This document shows positions 7,319 through 15,489 of a DNA stretch of 46,402 nucleotides, in pieces. The notes below the pieces were generated by a model. The model ran no database searches and had not been told where the DNA came from. It worked only from the letters and a program-made list of their open reading frames with translations. The translations under genes were made by a program, and so were the position numbers. Each line of letters starts with the position of its first letter. The first letter of the stretch is position 1. This DNA is from Hellea sp. (GTDB lineage: Bacteria; Pseudomonadota; Alphaproteobacteria; Caulobacterales; Maricaulaceae). Location of the stretch: positions 1-46,402 of the forward strand of contig JABDKG010000078.1 in NCBI GenBank assembly GCA_013002305.1, written 5' to 3'.

Positions 7319-8050
7319 TTACAGCCAACTATAAGAAATTTCATTCATTTCGTTTTTCAATTCTTCAGCAAGTTGAATTTGAGTTTGGTCTTCAATCATT
7401 GCCGCATGCAAACTTGATCCCAACAGGGTCGCTCCCGCCATCATCATGAGGTGTGATCTTTTTGAAAGCTTAGTCAGTTCTTCTTGTTGTTCTGAACCAC
7501 TGCCATCAGCGGCACTAATTCCGCTCATTATCGATAAGCCTGTGACATGTGCTGAAACACCCGAGAGCCTGCGATGAAAACCATAAAGTTGGGGCACCTG
7601 TCCGTTTTCGGCTAGTTTCTTCCAATTTAGGCGCGCGAGATTTTCTCCCTGAGGCAGCGAATCTCGAACCTCGCGAACAAAGGCCTCCTGGTCCTTTATT
7701 AAGTCATCTCCGCCATCTTGCCGATGTGTTTTTATCTGTCCTAAAACTGTTTTTGCTGCATCTCTTCGCATTAATTCCACAAAATCTTCTCGCAAACTGT
7801 AATTTGCAGCAATGCATATTGCGGCCTCAATTCCAGACCGAAGGACAATTTCGGCTTCAAGAAGCAATTCATTGTTGTGCAGCAAGGTATATCCGCGATG
7901 GTTACTCCAAAGTCGTCTAAACAGCATAACGGAAAACATTTTTGGATCCCGGTTTAGCCCGGTTAATTTAAAAGATGATTTTCTTAGCGAATCGCTGAGG
8001 CGGGTAATCTTGTCATAAATTGCCCTTTCGTCGTCTGTGATCTCCGTCAT
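7319..8050 (-). CDS. hypothetical protein, resembles DUF5677
   Basis: A 243-residue, mainly helical protein. The stretch FRRLWSNHRGYTLLHNNELL followed by EAEIVLRSGIEAAICIAANY resembles DUF5677-type proteins, which have no established function and are often found in mobile or defence-rich regions. No transmembrane segment or catalytic motif is visible. It is an orphan, AT-richer than the catabolic genes, and its 3' end abuts the repeat module, as does the hypothetical gene at 5636-6391. Start ATG 8050 has no strong ribosome site. The family call is tentative. Confidence 0.6.
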   Translation of the reverse strand: MTEITDDERAIYDKITRLSDSLRKSSFKLTGLNRDPKMFSVMLFRRLWSNHRGYTLLHNNELLLEAEIVLRSGIEAAICIAANYSLREDFVELMRRDAAKTVLGQIKTHRQDGGDDLIKDQEAFVREVRDSLPQGENLARLNWKKLAENGQVPQLYGFHRRLSGVSAHVTGLSIMSGISAADGSGSEQQEELTKLSKRSHLMMMAGATLLGSSLHAAMIEDQTQIQLAEELKNEMNEISYSWL

Positions 8051-8105
8051 TTGGTTTCCGGTCTAATCAGCTGCAGGTCCATTATGAAATTGAAACTCTC
8101 GGAAT

Positions 8106-9020
8106 TTATAATCGGATTCCCTTAACCCCCGCAACCCAATCCCCAATCGCGTCCGTCAACCCCCCAATACTCGAGAACGCCATATGGTTATGCCCGGTGT
8201 TTTCCAGGATCATCAACTGCGTCGAGGGCGCATTGACATAATCCTTTGGCACATCTTTCGGCGGTATCCCCAAATCATGATCGCCGAAGGCGAAAAAGAG
8301 GGGGATATCAAGGCTTTCGACTTCTGTTTTGAAACTGCCGCGGAGCATGCTCATCATGCCGCCGGCGGCGAAAAGCTTGCATGTGTTTTGGCGAAGGTCT
8401 TCGGTTAGCTCTTCGGTTTCGCCCCCGAAAAGTATGGATTTTCCGCTCGGGCCGCCGCCGGGCGAGCCGGGGAATTCGGCGCCGAATTTGGCGAGGGTCA
8501 GCGCCTTAAGATCGCGCGCGATATCGGCTTCGCGGTTTTTATATTTCAGCTCGTCTTCGCTCAGGCCCCAGTCGAGGCCGCCGGCGCTGCTACCCAGAAG
8601 CGCCATGGCTTTGAACGGCCTGTGACGGCCCTGAACCAGCGTTGCCATCATCCCGCCCATGGAGTGGCCGATACCGATCACCTCGCGCTCAGTCATTTCA
8701 GCTTGGGCTGGCCACTCTGCGTCGATAAAGGAGCTTAGCGCCCAGTTGATATAGTCGGCCGAGACGCGCGGACTTAGAAACCCGTGGTTTTCGGGCAGGA
8801 GGTTCGTCCCCGTGCCTGGGTGATCCATGGTGATGACATCAAACCCTTTGGCCATCATGCGATCCGCGAAACTATAGTCCGGCGCAAGATCAAAAAACCC
8901 GCGCGCCGCGCCGCCGCCGGGCAGGCAGAATAATAATGGTTTGTCTGTGGGTTTGTCCGCTTTATAGAGCAGGGCTTCGAGGCGAATATTTTCAAAGGTC
9001 GCTTCGAGGGTTCTGGGCAT
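8106..9020 (-). CDS. alpha/beta hydrolase
   Basis: A 304-residue alpha/beta-hydrolase fold enzyme. The oxyanion-hole strand is CLPGGGAARGFF (32-43) and the nucleophile elbow is GIGHSMGGM with S120. An acid candidate lies in FGDHD, and the catalytic His in ENTGHNHMAF near the C-terminus. The fold covers esterases, thioesterases and C-C hydrolases, and the substrate cannot be read. It lies 20 bp downstream of the ferredoxin gene in the same direction, so the two are probably one transcript from the promoter at operator site 2. Inference: it hydrolyses an ester or ring-cleavage product in the cluster's pathway. Confidence 0.88.
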   Translation of the reverse strand: MPRTLEATFENIRLEALLYKADKPTDKPLLFCLPGGGAARGFFDLAPDYSFADRMMAKGFDVITMDHPGTGTNLLPENHGFLSPRVSADYINWALSSFIDAEWPAQAEMTEREVIGIGHSMGGMMATLVQGRHRPFKAMALLGSSAGGLDWGLSEDELKYKNREADIARDLKALTLAKFGAEFPGSPGGGPSGKSILFGGETEELTEDLRQNTCKLFAAGGMMSMLRGSFKTEVESLDIPLFFAFGDHDLGIPPKDVPKDYVNAPSTQLMILENTGHNHMAFSSIGGLTDAIGDWVAGVKGIRL

Positions 9021-9040
9021 GGGCGCGGTCTTACGCTTCT

Positions 9041-9355
9041 TTAGGCTTCGGGCGCGATTTCAATGGCGCAGCCATCATGCCGCGCTTCGACCGTCATCTG
9101 GCAGCACAGGCGCGAGCCATCTTTGATCTCGACAAAATCCTCCAGGCTTTCGAGCATATAGCCTTCATCCTCGGTTCGTTCTCCGGCCAGCGAGGCATCC
9201 TCAAAATAGACATGGCAAGTGCCGCAGCTCGCCGCGCCGCCGCAGGTCGCCTCGACCAGAAGGGCGTTATTGAGCGCCTGCATCAATATGGTGCCATCGG
9301 GGGCTTCAACATCTTTGGTCTCGCCGCCCTGCGTTGTGACTTTAAAGGTCGCCAT
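9041..9355 (-). CDS. [2Fe-2S] ferredoxin
   Basis: A 104-residue ferredoxin with cluster ligands C38, C44 and C47 (CGGAASCGTC) and a fourth Cys at 84 or 85 (LCCQM), the adrenodoxin/putidaredoxin pattern used to feed class I P450s. The start at ATG 9355 (MATFKV) is preferred because GAGG lies 8 nt upstream; an ATG at 9367 would add four residues. It is transcribed divergently from the CoA-transferase operon across operator site 2. Its likely clients are the P450 at 21078 and perhaps the Rieske oxygenase at 22491. No ferredoxin reductase gene is in the window, so one must come from elsewhere. Confidence 0.93.
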   Translation of the reverse strand: MATFKVTTQGGETKDVEAPDGTILMQALNNALLVEATCGGAASCGTCHVYFEDASLAGERTEDEGYMLESLEDFVEIKDGSRLCCQMTVEARHDGCAIEIAPEA

Positions 9356-9385
9356 GCTTTTCCTCATAATTTTACGCCTTTTAGC

Positions 9386-9413
9386 TTGACTAAGAGGCTT
9401 TTAAAAGTATTTT
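9386..9413 (+). promoter_or_regulatory. candidate promoter of the CoA-transferase operon
   Basis: TTGACT (9386-9391), 16-bp gap, TATTTT (9408-9413). The -10 overlaps the left end of operator site 2 and is followed directly by CCGAA. Confidence 0.55.
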
Positions 9414-9431
9414 CCGAATGACGTTCGGAAA
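9411..9431. promoter_or_regulatory. TetR-type operator, site 2
   Basis: Half-sites TTTCCGAAT and GTTCGGAAA around GAC, with one mismatch from perfect symmetry. It sits between the divergent ferredoxin and CoA-transferase operons, so a bound repressor would cover both promoters. Confidence 0.75.
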
Positions 9432-9435
9432 GTCC

Positions 9436-9464
9436 CTATATGAGCTTTTCGAGCCTATAATCAA
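9436..9464 (-). promoter_or_regulatory. candidate promoter of the ferredoxin-hydrolase operon
   Basis: On the minus strand TTGATT (9459-9464), 17-bp gap, ATATAG (9436-9441). The -10 is weak. Transcription would start inside or next to operator site 2. Confidence 0.4.
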
Positions 9465-9490
9465 GGCCCAAAATACATAAGGGGACAAAT

Positions 9491-11902
9491 ATGTCAGGTG
9501 TCATGGATGGATTAAAGGTTCTCGACCTGTCCTGGGGTATAGCTGGCCCGTTGACCGGCATGCTGCTCGCCGATCACGGCGCTGATGTCACCCGGATCGA
9601 ACGCCCCCAGGGTGATCCGTTTAAAGGGCTATTGGGATATAAAGTCTGGCACCGCGGCAAGAAAAACGCCGTGATGGACCTCAAAGACCCGTCCGATCTG
9701 ACGCTATTCAAGAAACTGGTTGCCGAGGCCGATGTGTTGATCGAGAGCATGTCGCCGGGCAAGACCGCTGATCTGGCCATAGACTATGAAACTCTGGCCA
9801 AAATTAATCCGCGCCTCGTCTATGTCTCGATCACCGGTTACGGCGATGATGATGACCGGCGCGGCTATGACGCGCTGGTCGCGGCAAGCTCCGGCTTGCA
9901 GCATGAACAGCGCGGCTGGCCCGAAGGGGCGCTCTACCATATGGCAGGCCGCGAAGACCCGTTCGCCGATGCCGCCGAGATTGACCCGGATTGGGTGCAA
10001 GGCGCGAACCGTGAAGGCCCGCTCCATGTCGCCTCCAAATGGCCATCTATGGGCGCGTTTTTCTCAGCCTCTGCGGGACTGGCGGCGGCTTTGTTCGCGC
10101 GTGAGAAAACAGGACGGGGCCAGAAAGTCTCGACATCTTTGATGCAGGGCGCGATGGCCTGCGGGTCCGGTGTTTGGCAACGGGCCGATGATATCGACGC
10201 GCAAGGCTTTAACACGTGGATCATGGGCGCGAGCTCTCCTAAGGGGCATTTCAAATGCAAAGACGGCGGCTGGATCCACAACTGGGTGCCAAACCCCCGC
10301 TTTATCCTAGAGGCCTCGCGCGGTGACGAGATCAACGCCACGCCGGACCTGACGGTTCAAAACGACCCGGATCGTTTCGGCATTGGCCCGGAAGAGCTGC
10401 TGGTCATGGCGCATTACCAGCCGATCCTCGCCGATGCGTTCAAGAAATTCTCACAGGCCGAATGGGTCGAGGCCGGCGCGATCGGCAATGTCACGATCCA
10501 GCCCTGCCGCTCAATTGAAGACAGTTTGACCGATCCGCTCTTGCTTGATGATGGCTGCGTCGCAACCGTCGATGATCCGGAGCTCGGCCCGATCAATCAG
10601 GTCGGCATCACCTATAAAATGGGCAACTCCCAAGGCAAAATTCAGGGCCCAACGCGCGCCACCGGCGCCGATACGGACGCGGTCAAAGCCCACGCCGCCT
10701 CTCTGCCCGATATAGAAGCCCATAAAGTGCACGCCAAGCCAACCGGCAAGGGCGCGCTGGACGGTATTCGCGTGCTCGATCTTGGCCTCGCCATTGCCGG
10801 GCCCTTTGGATGTCAGCTTCTGGCCGATATGGGCGCGGAAGTGATCAAGATGAACACGCTGTGGGATGCCTATTGGCACAAGACCCATATCGCGGCCATG
10901 GCCAACCGGAGCAAGCGCAGCTTTGCTGTTATGCTCAAACATCCCAAGGGCATGGAAGCGCTCAAGAAGGTCATCGCGACCTGCGATGTGGTGCAGCATA
11001 ATATGCGCTATCCCGCGACGACGCGTCTGGGCCTTGATTATGACAGTTTGAAAAAAGAATTTCCGCGCCTGATCTATTGTCACTCGCGCGGCTTTGAAGA
11101 CGGTCCGCGTAAGAACCTGCCGGGCAATGATCAGACCGGCGCTTGCCTATCGGGCATTCAGCACGAAGACGGCGCGCTCTATCATGAAAGCGGACACCCG
11201 CTCTGGGCGCTGACCTCGCTCGGCGATACCGGCAATGGCTTTCTGACAGCCGTCGGCATCTGCAACGCTCTGATGGAGCGCGAGCGCACAGGCAAAGGCC
11301 AGTTTGTTGATACGTCGATTGTGAATGCTTGTCTGTTAAGTTCGAGCTATGCTGTGGCCAAACCAGACGGTTCCCGCGTCGACCGGCCCGTTCTCAATCC
11401 GGACCAGACCGGCTATGGCGATTATTACCGCCTCTATAGATGTGCCGACAATGTCTGGATTCAAATTGCGGCGATTACGGACGCGCACCGCAAGGCGTTT
11501 GACGCGCTGACCGGCCCGGACAAAATCGGCGTTTTTGCCGGCGGGCCATCGGCCGAATTAATGGCGGATCTGATGCAGGCCGGAATTCCCGCCGCCATTT
11601 CCGACGGCGAAGCCTCTCGGCGTCTACACGACAATAAAAAATATCGCGAGCGCAATTGGACCGTGGCCTATCAGGATCGCTATGTCGGCAATCTTGAGCA
11701 AATCGGCCTGACTTATGACCTTTCGGATACGCCAGGCGTGATCCAGTCAGCTCCGCTGATCGTCGGTGATTGTACCAAAGCCATCCTCGAAGAAATCGGC
11801 TATAGTGAGGAAGAGATTTTAGAGATGGCCAATACAACCGCCATTCTCTGTGATCCGCCACTGCCGGGCCAAAAAGAAATGAAGAATCCGTGGGGCTTAT
11901 GA
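9491..11902 (+). CDS. tandem class III (CaiB/BaiF) CoA-transferase, two fused domains
   Basis: An 803-residue protein with two family III CoA-transferase domains, about residues 5-395 and 412-800. Each starts with a GLKVLDL or GIRVLDL strand followed by AGP. In domain 2 the catalytic Asp is present (LGD579TGNG, 21 residues before TGKGQ). In domain 1 the equivalent position is Ser186 (KWPS186MG), so that half is probably non-catalytic or structural. The arrangement recalls DddD, the DMSP CoA-transferase/lyase, but no DMSP genes are nearby. Start ATG 9491 has AAGGGGA upstream. It is first in a plus-strand run with DUF35, thiolase, ligase and a second CoA-transferase, and probably activates or exchanges a carboxylic acid intermediate as its CoA ester. 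The stop codon lies inside a large hairpin. Confidence 0.9.
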   Translation: MSGVMDGLKVLDLSWGIAGPLTGMLLADHGADVTRIERPQGDPFKGLLGYKVWHRGKKNAVMDLKDPSDLTLFKKLVAEADVLIESMSPGKTADLAIDYETLAKINPRLVYVSITGYGDDDDRRGYDALVAASSGLQHEQRGWPEGALYHMAGREDPFADAAEIDPDWVQGANREGPLHVASKWPSMGAFFSASAGLAAALFAREKTGRGQKVSTSLMQGAMACGSGVWQRADDIDAQGFNTWIMGASSPKGHFKCKDGGWIHNWVPNPRFILEASRGDEINATPDLTVQNDPDRFGIGPEELLVMAHYQPILADAFKKFSQAEWVEAGAIGNVTIQPCRSIEDSLTDPLLLDDGCVATVDDPELGPINQVGITYKMGNSQGKIQGPTRATGADTDAVKAHAASLPDIEAHKVHAKPTGKGALDGIRVLDLGLAIAGPFGCQLLADMGAEVIKMNTLWDAYWHKTHIAAMANRSKRSFAVMLKHPKGMEALKKVIATCDVVQHNMRYPATTRLGLDYDSLKKEFPRLIYCHSRGFEDGPRKNLPGNDQTGACLSGIQHEDGALYHESGHPLWALTSLGDTGNGFLTAVGICNALMERERTGKGQFVDTSIVNACLLSSSYAVAKPDGSRVDRPVLNPDQTGYGDYYRLYRCADNVWIQIAAITDAHRKAFDALTGPDKIGVFAGGPSAELMADLMQAGIPAAISDGEASRRLHDNKKYRERNWTVAYQDRYVGNLEQIGLTYDLSDTPGVIQSAPLIVGDCTKAILEEIGYSEEEILEMANTTAILCDPPLPGQKEMKNPWGL

Positions 11903-11964
11903 TGCCACAAAATTGGTCCGGGGGACCAATTGGCATCATAAGCCGAAATCAAACCTGATTTCGG
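11894..11964 (+). promoter_or_regulatory. two consecutive intercistronic hairpins
   Basis: Hairpin 1: arms GGCTTATGATGCC (11894-11906) and GGCATCATAAGCC (11932-11944) enclose AATTGGTCC/GGACCAATT (11911-11931) with a GGG loop and a 4-nt ACAA bulge; it includes the CoA-transferase stop codon. Hairpin 2: CCGAAATCA/TGATTTCGG (11943-11964) with an AACC loop. No T-tract follows, so it is more likely an mRNA-processing, stabilising or attenuating element than a simple terminator. Confidence 0.65.
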
Positions 11965-11983
11965 ACAATCAAAGAAGAGACAA

Positions 11984-12418
11984 ATGAACGACACAACAGA
12001 AAAAAAGAATCGTCCTATGCGACCTGATCCGATCCCGCGGATCGATAGCAACTTTTTCTGGGACGCCTGCAAGCGCGGGGAATTTGTTGTCCAGAAGTGT
12101 GAGCCCTGTAACAAGCTCTGGCATCCGCCGCGCGCGCTTTGCCCTGTCTGTCACTCGTCCGAGAAAACCGAAGCCAAATTATCCGGCAAAGGCACCGTCA
12201 TGTCCTGGTGCCGGCAAGTTAGGCCGGCCTCATTTCTGTTCGCCGAAAGCCCCTGGGTTATTCTGGTTGAGCTCGATGAAGGTGTCCGCATGGTCTCCAA
12301 TCTCGAAGGCGAAGACGCCCCTGAGTTTGGCATGCGCGTAACCGTTGATTTTGCTGAAACATCAGGCGGCAAAGCTGTGCCTGTTTTTAGAGCCCTAGAA
12401 ACAGGGGAGGCCGGATAA
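11984..12418 (+). CDS. Zn-ribbon/OB-fold protein (DUF35, ChsH2 C-domain-like)
   Basis: A 144-residue DUF35 protein. A rubredoxin-like zinc ribbon with C39, C42, C53 and C56 (KCEPCNKLWHPPRALCPVC) is followed by an OB-fold of about 80 residues. In steroid side-chain degradation, DUF35 domains bind and activate the SCP-x/Ltp2-type aldolase that releases a short acyl-CoA. The next gene is such a thiolase-like protein, and its start overlaps this stop by one base, so the pair is very likely a complex. No hot-dog (MaoC-like) domain is fused here, unlike ChsH2. Confidence 0.9.
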   Translation: MNDTTEKKNRPMRPDPIPRIDSNFFWDACKRGEFVVQKCEPCNKLWHPPRALCPVCHSSEKTEAKLSGKGTVMSWCRQVRPASFLFAESPWVILVELDEGVRMVSNLEGEDAPEFGMRVTVDFAETSGGKAVPVFRALETGEAG

Positions 12419-13581
12419 TGGTCGCGGAATCACAACGAGCCTGTATCGTCGGCATTGGCCAGACCGAATTTTCCAAAGCGTCCGGCCGCTCAGAGCAGCA
12501 ACTCGCCGCCGAAGCTGTCGTCGCCGCCTGCCAAGATGCCGGCCTATCGCCGCACGATATTGACGGATTTACGACATTTGCGATCGACAAATCCGACGAG
12601 ATTGATTTGATGCGGTCCGTCGGCGCGCGCGATATCAATTACACCACACGCCTGCCGCAAGGCGGGGCCGCCTCTGTTGCGACTTTGGTGCACGCCAAAA
12701 ACGCGGTCGAGTCCGGCATGTGTGATTATTTCATCATTTGGCGCGCCATGAACGAGCGCAGCCAATACCGCTTCGGCCAACCCTCGGTCAGCCTATCACC
12801 CGACGCCCATAGCTCGACCTTTATGGAATGGTGTTTCCCGTTTGGCGCGCAGACGCCGGCGGCCTGGGAAGCGCTATCTTGTGGCCACTATATGAACACT
12901 TACGGCGTTACGTCCGAAGACCTTGGCCAAATATCCGTGACATTCCGCAAGGCCGCCGCGACCAATCCTAATGCGTTTTTCTATGGCAAGCCGATCACGC
13001 TTGCCGATCATCAAGACAGCCGCTGGATTGTCGAGCCGTGGTTTAGATTGCTTGATTGCTGTCAGGAATCCGACGGTGGCTGCGCGATCCTGATTACGAC
13101 TCGCGAACGCGCGAAAAACCTCAAGCAAAAGCCTGTGCCGATATTTGGGGCGGAATATTCCATGCTGTTCAATCACGAGATTATTTCCGACTTTTACGAA
13201 GGTGATTTGCTGCATAATGATCTCGCGATCCGCGCGACCGAGAAACTGGTCAATGCCTGCGGGATCGCGCCCAAAGACACCAAGGTCGCGATGATCTATG
13301 ATAATTTCACGCCGCAGGTTTTGCGCCAGCTCGAAGGCTTCGGCTATTGCGGACTTGGCGAAGCCAAGGATTATGTCGCTGATGGCAATTTGGAGCTGGG
13401 CGGCGCAACGCCGCTCTCGCCAAATGGCGGGCTTATTGGCGAAGCTTATATTCATGGTATAAACAATATCACAGAAGGTGTTCGGCAAATGCGCGGGACC
13501 GCCGCCAACCAGATCAAGGACGCGGAAACCGCCTTTATCGGCTCCGGCGTGGCCGGCGCGATCATCGGCAAAGCAGAATAA
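12418..13581 (+). CDS. thiolase-superfamily lipid-transfer/aldolase protein (SCP-x/Ltp2-like)
   Basis: A 387-residue thiolase-fold protein starting ACIVGIGQTEFSK, the usual opening of SCP-x/Ltp-type members. The segment where biosynthetic and degradative thiolases carry their nucleophilic Cys reads GGAASVATLV here, without Cys, as in Ltp2-type retro-aldolases. The C-terminal part keeps the NPNGG-like turn as SPNGGLIGEAYIHG. Known Ltp2 enzymes cleave a 17-hydroxy-20-carboxyl-CoA steroid side chain to a ketone plus propionyl-CoA, together with a DUF35 partner. The overlapping DUF35 gene supports that mechanism. The substrate is inferred, not shown. Confidence 0.9.
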   Translation: MVAESQRACIVGIGQTEFSKASGRSEQQLAAEAVVAACQDAGLSPHDIDGFTTFAIDKSDEIDLMRSVGARDINYTTRLPQGGAASVATLVHAKNAVESGMCDYFIIWRAMNERSQYRFGQPSVSLSPDAHSSTFMEWCFPFGAQTPAAWEALSCGHYMNTYGVTSEDLGQISVTFRKAAATNPNAFFYGKPITLADHQDSRWIVEPWFRLLDCCQESDGGCAILITTRERAKNLKQKPVPIFGAEYSMLFNHEIISDFYEGDLLHNDLAIRATEKLVNACGIAPKDTKVAMIYDNFTPQVLRQLEGFGYCGLGEAKDYVADGNLELGGATPLSPNGGLIGEAYIHGINNITEGVRQMRGTAANQIKDAETAFIGSGVAGAIIGKAE

Positions 13582-13591
13582 AGAGGACGAT

Positions 13592-13897
13592 ATGGGACAG
13601 ATTTACAAACCCGGGACAAAGCTTTCGAGCACAGTCTGCAAAACGCAGATCATGGTGCTGCGCGCCCCGGCTGAAGAGCTCGAAATCACCTGCGGCGGCG
13701 CGCCGATGCAGGTCGGTGATCCAGCCGAGCTTGGCGACATGACGGGCGAAAATTTCGGCACGCTGGTCGGTAAACGCTACACCGATGAGGCCGAGAGCAT
13801 GGAGTTTTTATGTACGCGCGGCGGCGACGGGTCTGTTGGTGTTGGCGGTTATGTCATTGATGTGAAAGCGGCGAAGAAGCTTCCGAGTTCGGACTAA
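13592..13897 (+). CDS. conserved small protein of unknown function
   Basis: A 101-residue protein starting at ATG 13592 behind AAGAGGA, 10 bp after the thiolase stop. It has Cys residues in STVCKTQ, ITCGGAPM and FLCTRGGDG and no signal peptide. The pattern TQIMVLRAP...CGGAPM resembles small proteins I have seen next to acyl-CoA ligase genes in actinobacterial catabolic clusters, but I know no function. Three spaced Cys could bind metal or serve structure. Position argues for a role in the CoA-ester pathway. Confidence 0.75.
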   Translation: MGQIYKPGTKLSSTVCKTQIMVLRAPAEELEITCGGAPMQVGDPAELGDMTGENFGTLVGKRYTDEAESMEFLCTRGGDGSVGVGGYVIDVKAAKKLPSSD

Positions 13898-13932
13898 TAT
13901 TTCAGATTATGAATTCAATATGTATTAAAATT

Positions 13933-14024
13933 CCGCTCACCCCGCTGAAGAGCGGGGTCCACGGATTTCAACAAATCTCAGTCAAGAACAGTGCGTGGAT
14001 CCCGCCCTGCGGCGGGATGAGCGG
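13933..14024. repeat. palindromic repeat pair (forward 13933-13964, inverted 13993-14024)
   Basis: The forward unit CCGCTCACCCCGCTG...GGGGTCCACGG faces GCGTGGATCCCGCC...GGCGGGATGAGCGG across 28 bp. It sits inside the operon between the small protein and the ligase, and its right end runs into the ligase leader. Confidence 0.85.
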
Positions 14025-14037
14025 AGTTTATTAGAAC

Positions 14038-15489
14038 ATGAATATCCACCTCATTCTTCAAATGGCCGCCGATGCCATGGGGCACCGCGAGGCGATTGTC
14101 GCGGGTAAGACGCGCCTGACTTTTGAAGAATTGGGGCGAGCAGCCAAGGTCGTGGCAAGTCATATTCATACCGGAGAGCGAGTCGGATATTTTACCGAAA
14201 ATCATCAGGTCATGCCCGCGGCTCTATTCGGCGCCGCTCTGGCCGGGACACAATTTGTGCCGATGAATTACCGTCTGTCATCGGATCAGATAGAGGCTCA
14301 ACTTGCCCGCATCGCCCCGGCGGTCGTGATCACAGACCGCGATATGCATGTCGACAATATCCGTGATATCCTGCCCGTCGACGCCTTAACCGGCGATCAT
14401 TATGAAGGCGAAGCTCCGGATGTTGACGGCGGCGTTGCCGTAGAACTATTCACCAGCGGCACGACCGGCGAGCCTAAATCCGCCATCCTCAAACATGATA
14501 ATCTCATGGCCTATATTTTCGGCACGGTCGAATTTATGTCCGCAGAAGAAAACGAAGCAGCGCTGCTTGCCGTGCCGCCCTATCACATCGCCGGGATTGC
14601 AGCTGTTCTCAGCTCCACCTATGCCGGCCGGAAAATGGTGCAGTTGCCCCATTTTACCGCCGAAGCCTGGATTGATCTGGCCAAGCGCGAGAATGTGACC
14701 AATGCTTTTCTAGTACCGACCATGCTCCAGCGCATTGTCGAACTCGCTGGCGAAGACCTTGACCTACCGCTTCTCAAAAATGTCGCCTATGGCGGCGGGA
14801 AGATGCCGCGCCAGACCATCGAAGCGGCGATGAAACTTCTGCCACACGTTAATTTCACCAATGCTTATGGCTTAACCGAAACCAGCGCCACAATCTGTAT
14901 GCTCGGCCCCGATGATCACCGAGAGGCTTTCACTTCTAAAGATCCGGCGATTAAGCGCCGTCTTGGTTCAGCCGGCATGCCGATACCATCAATCGAGCTT
15001 CAAATCCGCTCGGAAGAGGGCGCGCTTTGCGGCGCCGAGGAGACAGGCCTCGTCTGGGTGCGCGGCGATCAAGTCAGCGGCGAGTATAAAGGGCTTGGCT
15101 CACAGCTCGACGCAGACGGTTGGTTCCTGACCAAAGACCGCGGCTTTGTCGATGCGGGCGGCTATCTCTTTATCGATGGCCGGGCCGATGATGTCATTGT
15201 GCGCGGCGGCGAGAATATTTCGCCCGGCGAGATCGAAGATGTCGTCCGCGCTCATGCCGCTATCAAAGACGTCGCCGCCGTCGCCGTCGCTGATGTCGAA
15301 TGGGGCGAAGCGGTGGGCCTCGCCGTGGTTTGTACCGGCGATATTTCAGATGACGAGATTTGTGCCATGGTCAAATCCCAATTAAGGTCTTCGCGGCTGC
15401 CGTCTGTGATTCACCGTATGGATGAGCTGCCTTATAACGAAACAGGAAAGTTACTCCGCCGTGTCATCCGGGACCAGCTTGCAAACTAA
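14038..15489 (+). CDS. AMP-forming acyl-CoA ligase
   Basis: A 483-residue ANL-superfamily ligase that adenylates a carboxylic acid and transfers it to CoA. Motifs seen: P-loop-like FTSGTTGEPKSAIL near residue 140, YGLTETSAT near 280, the hinge region DRGFVDAGGYLFIDGRADD, GGENISPGEIE, and the C-terminal lysine in NETGKLLRR. Length is slightly short for FadD-type enzymes (500-550) because the N-terminal lead is compact. Start ATG 14038; the nearest purine-rich site (GGAG at 14022-14025) belongs to the palindromic repeat and is 12 nt away, so initiation may be weak. The next CoA-transferase overlaps its 3' end. Confidence 0.9.
   Translation: MNIHLILQMAADAMGHREAIVAGKTRLTFEELGRAAKVVASHIHTGERVGYFTENHQVMPAALFGAALAGTQFVPMNYRLSSDQIEAQLARIAPAVVITDRDMHVDNIRDILPVDALTGDHYEGEAPDVDGGVAVELFTSGTTGEPKSAILKHDNLMAYIFGTVEFMSAEENEAALLAVPPYHIAGIAAVLSSTYAGRKMVQLPHFTAEAWIDLAKRENVTNAFLVPTMLQRIVELAGEDLDLPLLKNVAYGGGKMPRQTIEAAMKLLPHVNFTNAYGLTETSATICMLGPDDHREAFTSKDPAIKRRLGSAGMPIPSIELQIRSEEGALCGAEETGLVWVRGDQVSGEYKGLGSQLDADGWFLTKDRGFVDAGGYLFIDGRADDVIVRGGENISPGEIEDVVRAHAAIKDVAAVAVADVEWGEAVGLAVVCTGDISDDEICAMVKSQLRSSRLPSVIHRMDELPYNETGKLLRRVIRDQLAN

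Noticed and set aside
10511-11083. Minus-strand open frame of 190 codons inside the CoA-transferase
   Set aside because: No ribosome site and no family features; explained by codon bias of the sense gene.
9491-11902. DMSP CoA-transferase/lyase DddD
   Set aside because: Two-domain plan and single active Asp are similar, but no ddd partner genes (BCCT transporter, DddB/C) are near and the context is a DUF35-thiolase operon; identity cannot be asserted.
11894-11964. Rho-independent terminator after the CoA-transferase
   Set aside because: Strong stems but no T-tract on either strand, and the downstream genes appear to belong to the same operon.
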